Shown: positions 1 to 8,877, numbered from the stretch's first letter. The stretch is DNA of 64,000 bases from Halalkalicoccus jeotgali B3 (GCF_000196895.1 NC_014297.1:2277770-2341769); one strand, 5' to 3'. The notes: generated from the letters alone by a model not told the origin. A program made the numbers and translations.

Positions 1-1151
1 TCGACATGGGCGGGACGTCGAGCGACGTGAGCCTCGTCCGCGATGGCGAGATCGAGCGCACGACCGACGCGGAGATCGACGGGATTCCCATCGGGACCCC
101 GATGGTCGACGTCAACACCGTGGGAGCCGGCGGCGGCTCGATCGCCTGGGTCGATCCGGGCGGGGCGCTGCGGGTCGGTCCGCGCTCGGCGGGCGCTGAG
201 CCCGGCCCCGCCTGCTACGGCAAGGGCGGCGAACGGGCGACGGTGACCGACGCGAACGTCGTACTGGGATACATCGGCCCGGAGACGGCGCTGGGCGGCG
301 AGATGACCCTCGACGTCGAGGCGGCCCACGACGTCCTCGAGGACCTGGCCGAGGAGGCCGGACTGGAGAACGCCTTGGAGGCCGCACGCGGCGTCTATCG
401 CGTCGCCAACGCGAACATGGCCCGTGCGGTCCGGGCGGTCACCGTCGAGCGGGGCTACGACCCCCGCGGGTTCGGCCTGGTCGCCTTCGGCGGCGCGGGG
501 CCGATGCACGCCGTATCGCTCGCCGAGTCGTTGGACATCGAGCGGGTGGTCGTTCCCCGACCAGCGGGGGTACTCTCGGCGTTCGGCCTGCTCGCCGCCG
601 ACGAGAAACACGACGCAGTTAGAACCTACCGTGCCCCCCTGGAGGAGGCCGATTCGGGGGCGGTCGAATCGGTGTATGCGGACCTCGAAGAGCGGGTCCG
701 CGAGGAGACCGCAACCGGCGAACCCGCGATCGAGCGGGCGGCCGACCTGCGGTACGTCGGCCAGAGCTTCGAGATCACCGTCCCCCTGAGCGAGTTCGAC
801 CCCGCGGCGCTCGAAGAGCGCTTCCACGCGGCTCATAACCAGGCCTATGGCTATCGAATGGACGAGGCCGTCGAGCTCGTTAACCTCCGGGCGACGGCGA
901 CGGTGCCCCGCGAGGCGCCACCGGTAAGCTACGAGGGCGGGGGCGATCCCGTGGTCGGAACGCGCGAGGCGTACTTCCCGGGCGGAGGTCGCCACGAGGC
1001 GACGATCTACGACCGAGATCGGCTCGCACCCGGTGAACGGGTCGCGGGGCCCGCAGTGCTCGAACAGGCCGAAAGCACGACCGTCCTGCCCCCCGAGTGG
1101 GTCGGGACGGTCGAGACGGACGGAACGCTCACCGCACGGAGGGAGGACTGA
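1..1151 (+). CDS. hyuA: Hydantoinase/oxoprolinase subunit A (N-methylhydantoinase A), 5' truncated by window edge
   Basis: C-terminal part of the ATP-dependent subunit of a hydantoinase/5-oxoprolinase type amidohydrolase, which opens cyclic amides such as hydantoins or oxoproline. The frame is open from base 3 and begins with DMGGTSSDVSL, the family's internal acidic/glycine phosphate-binding motif, so the true start lies upstream of the window. The 380-odd residues present match the second half of a protein usually near 680 residues. Later family motifs are visible (GPACYGKGG, FGGAGPMHA, and RYVGQSFEITVPL in the C-terminal domain). The stop overlaps the start of hyuB by one base, as expected for an operon. 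The exact substrate (hydantoin, oxoproline, or another cyclic amide or ketone) cannot be told from sequence. Confidence 0.93.
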   Translation, partial: DMGGTSSDVSLVRDGEIERTTDAEIDGIPIGTPMVDVNTVGAGGGSIAWVDPGGALRVGPRSAGAEPGPACYGKGGERATVTDANVVLGYIGPETALGGEMTLDVEAAHDVLEDLAEEAGLENALEAARGVYRVANANMARAVRAVTVERGYDPRGFGLVAFGGAGPMHAVSLAESLDIERVVVPRPAGVLSAFGLLAADEKHDAVRTYRAPLEEADSGAVESVYADLEERVREETATGEPAIERAADLRYVGQSFEITVPLSEFDPAALEERFHAAHNQAYGYRMDEAVELVNLRATATVPREAPPVSYEGGGDPVVGTREAYFPGGGRHEATIYDRDRLAPGERVAGPAVLEQAESTTVLPPEWVGTVETDGTLTARRED

Positions 1152-2734
1152 TGGACGCGATAACACTGGAGATACTCAGAAACCAACTGGAAAGCATTGC
1201 CGAGGAGATGGGACAGGTGCTGATCACGGGGGCCTATTCCCCGAACATCAAGGAGCGCCGGGACTGCTCGACCGCCCTGTTCGATTCGGAGGGGCGGATG
1301 GTCGCACAGGCCGAGCACATCCCGGTCCACCTGGGTGCGATGCCCGAGGCCGTCGAGACGGTCCGAAAAAAGGACCCACAGCCGGGGGACGTCTACGTGC
1401 TGAACGATCCCTTCGAGGGCGGGACGCACCTGCCGGACATCACGATGGTCTCGCCGCTGACGGTGGACGAGGGGATCGTCGGCTACGCCGTCTCCAGAGC
1501 CCACCACGCCGACGTCGGCGGGTCGACCCCGGGGAGCATGCCCGCGGGAGCACGCGAGATCTACGAGGAGGGGCTTCGCCTGCCGGCGGTGTGCCTCCAG
1601 CGGGCGGGTGAGACCAACGACGACGTCATGGACCTCCTGCTCGCGAACGTCCGGAACGCCGGGGAGCGCCGCGCGGACCTGCGCGCCCAGCTCGCCGCGA
1701 ACGACCGTGCCGAGGACAGGTTAGGAGACCTCTTTTCCGAACACGGGGAGGGCGTAGTCAGAGAAGGGTTCGACGCCGTGATCGAGTACTCCCGCGAGCG
1801 GATCGAAGCGGAGATCGACGAGCTCCCCGACGGGAGCTACGACGCGATCGACGCCCTGGAGGGCGACGGGATCACCGACGGGGACATCCCGATCAAAGCG
1901 ACGGTCACCGTCGAGGGCGAGGCGATCGACGTGGACTTCGAGGGGAGTTCGAAACAGGTCCCCGGAAACGTCAACGCGCCGCTTTCGGTGGCCAAAAGCG
2001 CCGTCTACTTCGTCGTGCGCTGCGTGACCGACCCAGAGATCCCGCCGAACCACGGCTGCTATGCGCCCGTCTCGGTACGGGCCCCCGAGGGATCGCTGTT
2101 GAACCCGCGGCCCCCGGCGGCGGTGGTGGGCGGAAACGTCGAGACGAGCCAGCGAGTGACGGATACGGTCTTCCTCGCCCTCGCGAAGGCCGCACCCGAC
2201 CGCGTGCCCGCACAGGGCCAGGGGACGATGAACAACCTCACGATCGGCGGGCGGGATGGGGAATTCGCCTACTACGAGACGATCGGCGGGGGGTTCGGCG
2301 CGCGCGCCGAGAAGGACGGCATGGACGGCGTCCAAGTGGGTATGACGAACACGCTCAACACGCCCGTCGAGTCCCTCGAAACCGAGTACCCGATGCGCGT
2401 CGAGGAGTACGCACTCAGAGCCGACAGCGGCGGACGCGGGCGGTATCGCGGTGGAGTGGGTCTCGTGCGCTCGGTGCGCCTCGCGGAGCCCGCGACCGTC
2501 TCGTTGCTCACCGAACGGCGCCGATACGGCCCCCGCGGGGTCGCGGGCGGCGAGGACGGGCGGCCGGGCGAGAACCTGATTTCGGGGGAGCCGGTCCCGG
2601 CGAAGACGACGCGGGACGTCCCCGCCGGGGCGCTGATCACCGTGAAAACGCCTGGTGGCGGCGGTCACGGCGATCCCGACGATCGGGACCGCGAACTCGA
2701 AGAAAACGACCGCGAGAACGGGGTGGCCCAATGA
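1151..2734 (+). CDS. hyuB: Hydantoinase/oxoprolinase subunit B (N-methylhydantoinase B)
   Basis: Second subunit of the hydantoinase/oxoprolinase complex, 527 residues, of normal length. The start MDAITLEILRNQLESIAEEMG is the family's typical N-terminus, and its ATG shares one base with the hyuA stop, so I take 1151 rather than an in-frame ATG at 1097. Family motifs follow: RRDCSTALFD, ND(P)FEGGTHLPD, the NPRPPAAVVGGNVETSQR stretch, and the C-terminal TPGGGGHGDP glycine loop. The gene ends in an ATGA overlap with the racemase-like gene, so all three are probably co-transcribed and translationally coupled. Confidence 0.93.
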   Translation: MDAITLEILRNQLESIAEEMGQVLITGAYSPNIKERRDCSTALFDSEGRMVAQAEHIPVHLGAMPEAVETVRKKDPQPGDVYVLNDPFEGGTHLPDITMVSPLTVDEGIVGYAVSRAHHADVGGSTPGSMPAGAREIYEEGLRLPAVCLQRAGETNDDVMDLLLANVRNAGERRADLRAQLAANDRAEDRLGDLFSEHGEGVVREGFDAVIEYSRERIEAEIDELPDGSYDAIDALEGDGITDGDIPIKATVTVEGEAIDVDFEGSSKQVPGNVNAPLSVAKSAVYFVVRCVTDPEIPPNHGCYAPVSVRAPEGSLLNPRPPAAVVGGNVETSQRVTDTVFLALAKAAPDRVPAQGQGTMNNLTIGGRDGEFAYYETIGGGFGARAEKDGMDGVQVGMTNTLNTPVESLETEYPMRVEEYALRADSGGRGRYRGGVGLVRSVRLAEPATVSLLTERRRYGPRGVAGGEDGRPGENLISGEPVPAKTTRDVPAGALITVKTPGGGGHGDPDDRDRELEENDRENGVAQ

Positions 2735-3426
2735 GCGAGTGGCGCCGGCTGGGTGTCGTGGTCCCCTCCTCGAACACCGCCGTCGAGCGCGAGTTTCCGA
2801 GGTACGTACCCGAGGACGTCTCGGTTCACGCCAGCCGAATGCCCTTGGAATCGGTCACCGCGGCGGCGCTCGACTCGATGAGCGACCGCGCCGTCGAGTG
2901 TGCCGAACTCCTCTCGCATGCCGACGTGGACGCGGTCGCCTACGCCTGTACGACCGGGAGCCTGCTGCACGGCCCCGGGTTCGACGCGGAGTTAGAAAAA
3001 GCGCTCTCGGCGGCGATCGACGGGCCGGCGGTCGCCACGGCCCTGTCGGTCGACAGGGCCTTAGAGGAACTCGGCGCGAAGCGAATCGCCGTGCGCACAC
3101 CGTACAACGAGGAGCTGAACGCCCGCGAACGGGCGTATCTCGAAGCGGCGGGGTACGAAGTCGTCTCGATCGCGGGGCTGGGAATCGAGGACAACACCGC
3201 GATCGGTGCGCTCGCACCCGACGACGTAACCGAACAGGTCGCCTCCGTCGATCCCGACGTGGACGCCGTCTTCGTCTCGTGTACGAACTACCCCACGCTG
3301 TCGGCGGTCGGGCCGCTGGAGAGCGATCTGGGGATACCGGTGGTGACGAGCAACGGGGCGACCGTGTGGGACCTCGGCCGGGCCGCGGGCGTGGGTATCG
3401 AGGGACCGGGACGCCTGTTTCACTAG
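2731..3426 (+). CDS. Asp/Glu/hydantoin racemase superfamily protein (maleate isomerase/arylmalonate decarboxylase-like)
   Basis: Soluble protein of 231 residues. It has VVVPSSNTAVE near the N-terminus, a first cysteine in YACTTGS (Cys73) and a second in VSCTNYPTL (Cys184). This is the two-cysteine layout of cofactor-independent racemases and maleate cis-trans isomerases, and the VPSSNT and SCTNY blocks favour the maleate isomerase/arylmalonate decarboxylase branch over true hydantoin racemase. Its ATGA overlap with hyuB places it in the hyu operon, where it could racemise or isomerise the substrate or product of HyuAB. The specific reaction is inferred from position only. Confidence 0.85.
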   Translation: MSEWRRLGVVVPSSNTAVEREFPRYVPEDVSVHASRMPLESVTAAALDSMSDRAVECAELLSHADVDAVAYACTTGSLLHGPGFDAELEKALSAAIDGPAVATALSVDRALEELGAKRIAVRTPYNEELNARERAYLEAAGYEVVSIAGLGIEDNTAIGALAPDDVTEQVASVDPDVDAVFVSCTNYPTLSAVGPLESDLGIPVVTSNGATVWDLGRAAGVGIEGPGRLFH

Positions 3427-3536
3427 GTCGGCGGTCGGTTCGGCCGCCCGGCCGTCCACCGCCGGCGTCGGCAGGGGGCGTTTCACTCGCTGGGATTGTA
3501 GAACACCTTGATGGTGTGTCACGACTAGACTGTTTC

Positions 3537-3713
3537 ATGAGCGATCCGGATCCGAGGGGACCGCAAACGCCATCACGGACCCGGTTCTGGATGCTGATAG
3601 TCATCGCCTCGAGAGGCATGTTCCTCGGCGTGCTCGATACGACGATGATGAACGTTGCCGGGCCCGCGATCGGCCGAGCCCCGAACACGACCGTCAGCGC
3701 GACCGAACGATGA
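3537..3713 (+). pseudogene. N-terminal stub of a DHA2-type MFS transporter
   Basis: An open frame of 58 codons starting at ATG 3537. Residues FWMLIVIASRGMFLGVLDTT followed by MMNVAGPAIGRAPNTTVSATE correspond to the first membrane helix and the LDtTivNVAlPaI signature of 14-helix drug exporters. That signature normally continues into a WVVTGYLL-type second helix. Here the frame ends at TGA 3711-3713 instead, and nothing downstream encodes the rest. The stop overlaps the start of the GAP-family gene (ATGA), so the stub may now act as a translated leader for it. I read it as the remnant of a deleted transporter. A functional small peptide cannot be excluded. Confidence 0.6.
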
Positions 3714-4327
3714 CTGCCCCCGAGATTCTACCGCTGGTGTTCGTGATGATCGCGGGCCCACAGATCCTCTCCCCGATCTTCCTCGCGACGACCGAGAACT
3801 GGCGGCGGAACTCCGCCGCGTACGTCGCCGGTGCGGCGTTCTCGATTACCCTCGTGGTCACTGTCGCATACGCGTTCGGTGGTGGAACCGTCGGCTCGGG
3901 CGGATCGAACACGACGCTCAACGTGATCGTCCTCGTTGCGCTCGTGCTTGCGATGGTGAACACGTATCTGACCAGACACGAGTCGGAGCCACCGAAGTGG
4001 ATGGGAAAACTCGGGACCGCGACGCCACGGTTCTCGTTCAGGCTCGGCTTTCTCCTCTTGGGATTTTTCCCGACCAACATCCTCACCTCGGTCGCCGTCG
4101 GGACCTATCTCGCGGCGAACGACGCCCCGTGGACGGACGCCCTTCCGTTCATCTCGCTCACGCTTCTGGTGCTGGCCCTCCCAGCGCTTATCCTGGTTGC
4201 GTTTGGCGAGCGTGCAGAGACCTTCCTACCGAAGGCTCGGGACTGGATGGACACGAACTCCTGGGTCGTCAACGAAGTCGTAATCGTCTTCTTCATCGGG
4301 ATGGCCCTCAACAACCTTCTGGGTTGA
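3710..4327 (+). CDS. GAP/Sap-type (LysE-like) integral membrane protein
   Basis: Membrane protein of 205 residues with about six hydrophobic helices. The opening PLVFVMIAGPQILSPIF, the paired basic stretch after helix 3 (RHESEPPKWMGKL) and the later FPTNILTSVAVG block recall the GAP family (Sap sulfolipid-addressing and related LysE-superfamily proteins). Members are thought to export small molecules or lipids; no substrate can be assigned here. Translation probably depends on the MFS stub through the ATGA overlap. The 219 bases after the stop (4328-4546) hold no gene that I can recognise. Confidence 0.65.
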   Translation: MTAPEILPLVFVMIAGPQILSPIFLATTENWRRNSAAYVAGAAFSITLVVTVAYAFGGGTVGSGGSNTTLNVIVLVALVLAMVNTYLTRHESEPPKWMGKLGTATPRFSFRLGFLLLGFFPTNILTSVAVGTYLAANDAPWTDALPFISLTLLVLALPALILVAFGERAETFLPKARDWMDTNSWVVNEVVIVFFIGMALNNLLG

Positions 4328-4546
4328 AAGCGGCCTGCTCGCACTCGGAGTGGGGTTCTGACTACGTCCAACGACGGGATCGGGCGGTCACGGCTACAGC
4401 TGTTCACCGAACGGTCGGGACCGACGGCTGCGTCCTTGCTGGCCGCCCAGTCCGTCGGTCCCCTGCCCGGTACGAAACGTAGGGGAGTTTGGCTTGATCC
4501 ACCACCGCAAAGAGTATCGCTGATGGCATCATACTAACTATTAATC

Positions 4547-4951
4547 ATGGAGATTAGCTGGAAGGCTGTACTGATCGGCTTCGCCGTGACCATGGCGCTC
4601 GGCCTCATCAGTGGTCTGATCTACGTGGGCTCGGACGCCACGATCGTGGTACTGTACTGGGGAACGGTCGGCGTGCTCGGTGGCCTCGCGGCCGGATACG
4701 TCGTTGGCGGCACGAGTGGTTCTGGCGCGTTCCACGGCGGTCTCGCGACCGTCTTCGGGTCGGTCGTCGTGTTGGTCAGCGCGGCGTTCACGACCCTGCT
4801 GTTTGGGGGGATCGTTCCGACGTTCGGTGTGCTCGTCTTCGGCGCACTCGTACTCGCGTTCTACGCCATCCCCGGTATGCTGGGTGGCGCGGTGGGGTCG
4901 TGGGTAAAGGGCCGCCGGGCCGCTCCGGAGACGAGGCGCACGCGGGCCTGA
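4547..4951 (+). CDS. Four-helix haloarchaeal membrane protein (DUF5518-like)
   Basis: Small hydrophobic protein of 134 residues with four predicted membrane helices rich in Gly, Ala and Val. An internal glycine-rich loop (GYVVGGTSGSGAFHGGLAT) lies between helices 2 and 3, and the tail is basic (KGRRAAPETRRTRA). This layout resembles the DUF5518 family of haloarchaeal membrane proteins of unknown role. An AT-rich stretch lies directly before the ATG (about 4530-4546). Another four-helix glycine-rich protein of similar size lies at 30156-30545. No function can be stated. Confidence 0.7.
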   Translation: MEISWKAVLIGFAVTMALGLISGLIYVGSDATIVVLYWGTVGVLGGLAAGYVVGGTSGSGAFHGGLATVFGSVVVLVSAAFTTLLFGGIVPTFGVLVFGALVLAFYAIPGMLGGAVGSWVKGRRAAPETRRTRA

Positions 4952-5042
4952 GAACCCTCACTCCGACCATCGTGTACGAACAGACGGTTACCGGAACGAC
5001 GAGGGAAACGAGGGGGATACTGACAGGGAGGACCAGACGGAC

Positions 5043-6074
5043 ATGAGTACGCGGTCGGAGCGTTCGAGAACGTTCCTCCGGATCGTCGCCATCGGAGCCG
5101 GAGGCCTCTCGTTACTGATCGTTCTGCCGTTTCTCAGTTGGATACTGGTCGCCGTGATACTCGCGTACGTCCTCCGTCCGATAGACGATCGGCTTTCGAG
5201 GCGGCTTGGTCCGGGGCTCTCGGCCGGTCTTTCGATACTCGGTGGTCTCTTTCTCGTCGTTCTCCCGGTCCTCGTCGTCCTCGGTGTCGCAGCGAATCAG
5301 GCACGCCAGCTAGCGGCCACGTTCGATCCGGGAGACGTCGCCCGGCTCGACGTCGTGATCGCGGAGCATCTCGGCGTGCAGGTCGATATGGCGACCGTAC
5401 ACGACGCGTTCAGCGGTGCAATCAAAACGGGAGCACGAGGGCTCGTCGGGAACCTCTTCAGTATCATCGGTGGGCTCCCCGAACTCTTCCTCGGGTTCAC
5501 GGTCCTGTTTTTCGTGTTGTTCTACCTGCTCAAAGACGGCGAGTCCGCCGTCGAATGGCTCCGAGCGGTGGTACCGATCGAACCCGACGTTCGAGAGGAA
5601 CTGTTCGAGGAGACCGGGTTGTTGCTGCACAACTCGCTCGTCGGTACCGCCGTCGTTGCAGGAGCACAGGCGGTGTTGCTCGGGGTCGCGTTCCTCGTTC
5701 TCGGTCTGGGGAACGTCGTGTTCTGGATCGTCACGACGTTCATCGCAGCGATGGTTCCGCTCCTCGGAGCGTCGATCGTCTGGATCCCCGCATCGATCTA
5801 TCTGTTCGTCGTCGGTCGCCCCGTTCCCGCCGTTGCGTTATTCGTTTTCGGAGCGATCGCGATCAGTACGGTCGATAACATCCTCCGCCCGATGGTGATG
5901 CGTCGTGGGGCACAACTCAGTCCCGTTCTCACGATCATCGGCATTTTCGGTGGGATAGCGGTCTTCGGGTTCGTGGGGCTCTTCATCGGGCCGGTCGTTC
6001 TCGGACTGACGAAACTCCTCATCGAGCTACTCGTGCGGGAGTACCCCGCGTTGACACCAGTCGAAGGGAGATGA
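5043..6074 (+). CDS. AI-2E family transporter (PerM-like permease)
   Basis: Membrane protein of 343 residues with the AI-2E/PerM pattern. Two N-terminal helices (LSLLIVLPFLSWILVAVILAY) lead into LRPIDDRLSRRLG. A hydrophilic segment of about 80 residues follows, then a cluster of helices containing FFVLFYLLKDGE, a GAQAVLLGVAFLVLGL helix, and the C-terminal PMVMRRGAQLSPVLTIIGIFGGIAVFGFVGLFIGPVVLG block typical of the family. Members act as permeases for autoinducer-2, or as Na+/H+ or other exporters. The haloarchaeal substrate is unknown. It stands alone on this strand, with about 200 bases of non-coding sequence (6075-6272) after it. Confidence 0.88.
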   Translation: MSTRSERSRTFLRIVAIGAGGLSLLIVLPFLSWILVAVILAYVLRPIDDRLSRRLGPGLSAGLSILGGLFLVVLPVLVVLGVAANQARQLAATFDPGDVARLDVVIAEHLGVQVDMATVHDAFSGAIKTGARGLVGNLFSIIGGLPELFLGFTVLFFVLFYLLKDGESAVEWLRAVVPIEPDVREELFEETGLLLHNSLVGTAVVAGAQAVLLGVAFLVLGLGNVVFWIVTTFIAAMVPLLGASIVWIPASIYLFVVGRPVPAVALFVFGAIAISTVDNILRPMVMRRGAQLSPVLTIIGIFGGIAVFGFVGLFIGPVVLGLTKLLIELLVREYPALTPVEGR

Positions 6075-6272
6075 GACGACCGGATCACGCCGGTAGAAAA
6101 CGACTGTCGGCGAGAACCGGAGAGAGTGCGTACGACCGTCGAAGCCCCCGAATTCGGGTGGGCATTGCTCCCCGCCGTCGCGACTGGGCGGTGTGAACGT
6201 CGGGTCACCACCGAGGCCGAATCGCGTTCGTCGTCACGGCGATCCACGACGGCGTCGGGGGAGCTATCGAGT

Positions 6273-6647
6273 TCAGTCGAACTGCTCTGCGGTGTCGATC
6301 CCGCAGACGACGCCCGAGCCTGCAAGAGCATCGCTGTCGCCGCTGCTCGCGACGAACAGCGCCTCAGCCTGGCGCTCGTGGGCGCGACGGGCGGCGGTTT
6401 CGAGGGCGTCATCGAAATCGTAGGGTTCGAACAGCGACTCCCACTCCTCCGGGTCGATCGCGTAGGCGCGTCGGTCCTCGACGGTGACGTACTCTCCCTG
6501 TTCGAACTCGGAGTGGCGACCCCGCAGGTCGGCGTCGAGCAGTTCGAGCGCGTCGGCCAGTTCTCCTTCATCGACGCCGGAGTCCTCGGCGGTCCGGGCG
6601 ACGATGTCGGTCTCGATCGCCGTCGTACGTGCGGTGTCGTCGGTCAT
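6273..6647 (-). CDS. Acidic hypothetical protein
   Basis: A very acidic soluble protein of 124 residues that I do not recognise. It begins MTDDTARTTAIETDIVART, continues with a helical segment (GELADALELLDADLRGRHSEF), then a short strand-like part (YVTVEDRRAYAIDPEEW) and an Ala-rich helix ending in a hydrophobic stretch (EALFVASSGDSDALAGSGVVC). No catalytic motif, signal peptide or membrane helix is visible. A TATA-like element lies about 28 bases before the start, so it is probably transcribed on its own, downstream of and in line with the prenyltransferase gene. Confidence 0.6.
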   Translation of the reverse strand: MTDDTARTTAIETDIVARTAEDSGVDEGELADALELLDADLRGRHSEFEQGEYVTVEDRRAYAIDPEEWESLFEPYDFDDALETAARRAHERQAEALFVASSGDSDALAGSGVVCGIDTAEQFD

Positions 6648-6670
6648 GGTTCGACGTTCGCGGACGACCG

Positions 6671-6681
6671 ACGTAAAAACC
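6671..6681 (-). promoter_or_regulatory. T-rich element: terminator of prenyltransferase and/or TATA box of hypothetical gene
   Basis: On the minus strand this reads GGTTTTTACGT. It sits about 10-19 bases after the stop of the prenyltransferase gene (T-run, archaeal terminator-like) and about 25-30 bases before the ATG at 6647 (TATA-like spacing). It could serve either role or both. Confidence 0.4.
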
Positions 6682-6689
6682 GGGGCCGG

Positions 6690-7538
6690 CTACAGCGGCC
6701 GAAACCACACGGCAGCAAGGAGGAGCGCGAGAAAGACGTACGCCCCGCGGACGAGCAGCATGGTCGCGACCTCCGGATCGGCCCGCCGGGAGATGGCCGC
6801 GACGACGCCAAAGGCAAGGACGGCAAGCGTCGTCTCGGGCGGAAACACCCGCAGGAGGGCGAAGCCGACCACCAGCGCCAGCGCGAGGACCATCAGCCCG
6901 TAAGCGGCGCTCCGGGCGCGTGCGGGACCGAGCGCGACGGCCACGGTCCGTTTCTCGATCGAGCGGTCGTACTCGTAATCCTGCCCGTCGTCGATGACTT
7001 TCACACCCGAGAGCAAGACCAGAAAGACCAGCGAGAAGGCCAGCGCGATCGGTTCGAGGGTACCGACTTGGACGTAAAAGCCGCCGAGGATGGCCAGCGC
7101 GATCCCCGCCGGGTAGCCCGTGGTCGTCGTTATCGGGTTCGTATCCAGCTGTGGAGCGTGATGATAGGCGATGAGCCACGTCGGCAGCGTGAGGAGTGCG
7201 GCCCACGCGTCGACGGGGTACCACAGCGCCGCGAGACAGACGAAAAACAGGGCCGAGGCCCCGGCAAGCGCGCGCTTACAGCCCGGTTCGGAGAGCGGGT
7301 GGTCCGAGTCCTCGCCCCGGAGGTAGAAGTCGACGTAGCCGTCCTTGAGGTGGGCGGTGTAGACCGCGGCGAAGATCGCCGTCATGTGCACGGCCCCGAG
7401 CGCAAGCGAGAACTCCCCGGCGAGCATGCTCCCGAACCACGAGGCGGCGATCGGCGGCAGCATGAACACGGGGTGGACCTGCGAGAGAAGCGCCGCGAGA
7501 TCCCCACCGACACCCTCCCCGTGGCGTGCGAAGACCAT
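6690..7538 (-). CDS. UbiA-family prenyltransferase
   Basis: Membrane-embedded aromatic/lipid prenyltransferase of 282 residues with about eight to nine helices. The second aspartate motif is clear: KVIDDGQDYEYDRSIEKRTV matches the family's D-x3-D-x3-D block followed by K-R-T-x-P/A. The first motif, usually NDxxDxxxD, is present as LKDGYVDFYLRGEDSDHPL, so it has diverged but remains acidic. In haloarchaea such enzymes make menaquinone or archaeal ether lipids (geranylgeranylglyceryl-phosphate chemistry). The acceptor cannot be inferred. It lies downstream of the DUF389 gene on the same strand with only 36 bases between, which suggests co-transcription. Confidence 0.82.
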   Translation of the reverse strand: MVFARHGEGVGGDLAALLSQVHPVFMLPPIAASWFGSMLAGEFSLALGAVHMTAIFAAVYTAHLKDGYVDFYLRGEDSDHPLSEPGCKRALAGASALFFVCLAALWYPVDAWAALLTLPTWLIAYHHAPQLDTNPITTTTGYPAGIALAILGGFYVQVGTLEPIALAFSLVFLVLLSGVKVIDDGQDYEYDRSIEKRTVAVALGPARARSAAYGLMVLALALVVGFALLRVFPPETTLAVLAFGVVAAISRRADPEVATMLLVRGAYVFLALLLAAVWFRPL

Positions 7539-7574
7539 ACCGAGGTGTTCGGCCGGGAGTTACATAGTTGTGGG

Positions 7575-8858
7575 TCACGTCCCCGCCGAGACCGTCTCGC
7601 GGTACTCGATCTCGACGGCGACGGCCGTCCCCGTCCGTTCCTCGATCCGCGCAGCGAGGGCCGTCGGGAGGTCCGGGTAGGCCACGTCTGCTGGGCGGCT
7701 CAGTACGACCGAGATCCGTCGGTCGCCCGACGAGAGGTCGCCGTCTGCAAAGCGTGTCTGGACGTCGACGAGTTCGACCCGGTCGTAGGCGTCCTGGGCG
7801 AGGACCTCCTCGACCCCGCGGTTGACCTCGTTCTCGAAGGCGATCTCGCCGGCGATGACGGCCCCCGATCCGGCCAGAAGACAGAGGAGGACGGTAAGCA
7901 GGACCAGTGGGGGACCGAACGCGGGCAGCGTGCGCTTTCGGAGCGGCCGGTCGGTCCAGTCGGCGGGGCGATATCCGAGCCACCAGAGGACGGCGATGGC
8001 CGCGAGGGTGACGAGTGCGGCGTTGACGATCAGGAGGACGAACGCCCCGAGTGCGACCGACGGGATCCCCCAGGCGATGCCGACGCCGACGGCGGCCGCC
8101 GCCGGAATCAGCGCCGCCGCGATCATGACGCCGACGATCGAGATCGGGAAGGCCGTCGCCAGCCCGAACGCCGCGGCCCCGCCCGCACCGGCCCCGACGA
8201 CGACCGTCAGCATGCCGGGCGAGATCCGGTGGGTGACCTGCGTCACGGTAGTGACGTTCAGGGTCGCGGGCACGATCGAGGTGGTGCGGACGAGCCAGCC
8301 AAACGCCGCCGCCCCCAGGATCGCGACGACCAGCCCCGCCACGAGCGCCCGAAAGCCCCGCGCGATCATCTCCCGATCGTTGAGGACGGTCCCGGTGCTC
8401 GCGGTCAGAGCCGCACCGACCTGCGGGGCGATCACCATCGCGCCGACGACGATCGCCGGCGAATCGAGCAGCAGGCCGGCGGTCGCGACGATCGCGCTGA
8501 TCAGCGTCATCCCGTAGTAGGTGCGGGAGTCGGGCGTCATGCCGTCGGCCCGCGTGCGGATCTCGGCGCGGTCGATGCTGTCGTCCTCGTCGGCAAAGCG
8601 CTCCTCGAGTTCGGCGAAGTTCGCCGTCGTCACCGTCTCGGCGCTCGTGATGACGGTGTAGTCCTCGCCGAGACCGGCCTCGCGTAGCTCGTCCATGACG
8701 GCCTCGACGGCGGGCGTCGGCAGCGGGAACTCGACGAGGACCGCCTCGCCGCCGTTGCTGGCGTCGCTGGTCACCACGTAGTCGATCCCCCGGTCGTCGA
8801 GCGCGTCGAGCCAGTCCTCGCGGTGGGCCTCGGAGACGAGCACCCGAACCAGTCGCAT
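7575..8858 (-). CDS. DUF389 / TIGR00341-type membrane protein
   Basis: Protein of 427 residues with a soluble N-terminal domain of about 110 residues (MRLVRVLVSEAHREDWLD...), followed by a membrane domain of about seven helices and a C-terminal soluble tail. The membrane domain opens with the family's hallmark: TYYGMTLISAIVATAGLLLDSP, then AIVVGAMVIAPQVGA, then helices with GAGAGGAAAFGLATAFP and IAAALIPAAAAVGVGIAWG. The biochemical role of DUF389 is unknown. A strong minus-strand TATA box lies about 26 bases before the ATG, so the mRNA is probably leaderless and may extend into the UbiA-type gene. Confidence 0.88.
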   Translation of the reverse strand: MRLVRVLVSEAHREDWLDALDDRGIDYVVTSDASNGGEAVLVEFPLPTPAVEAVMDELREAGLGEDYTVITSAETVTTANFAELEERFADEDDSIDRAEIRTRADGMTPDSRTYYGMTLISAIVATAGLLLDSPAIVVGAMVIAPQVGAALTASTGTVLNDREMIARGFRALVAGLVVAILGAAAFGWLVRTTSIVPATLNVTTVTQVTHRISPGMLTVVVGAGAGGAAAFGLATAFPISIVGVMIAAALIPAAAAVGVGIAWGIPSVALGAFVLLIVNAALVTLAAIAVLWWLGYRPADWTDRPLRKRTLPAFGPPLVLLTVLLCLLAGSGAVIAGEIAFENEVNRGVEEVLAQDAYDRVELVDVQTRFADGDLSSGDRRISVVLSRPADVAYPDLPTALAARIEERTGTAVAVEIEYRETVSAGT

Positions 8859-8877
8859 ACACGCCCTGCAGATGCCA

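Noticed and set aside
3501-3519. Inverted repeat ACACC/GGTGT before the MFS stub as an insertion-sequence end
   Set aside because: Arms are only five bases, no transposase or target duplication is nearby, so chance is likely.
6126-8687. Open frame of over 850 codons on the plus strand
   Set aside because: It runs antisense to the hypothetical, prenyltransferase and DUF389 genes, is full of Arg/Asp/Gly strings and has no recognisable domain.
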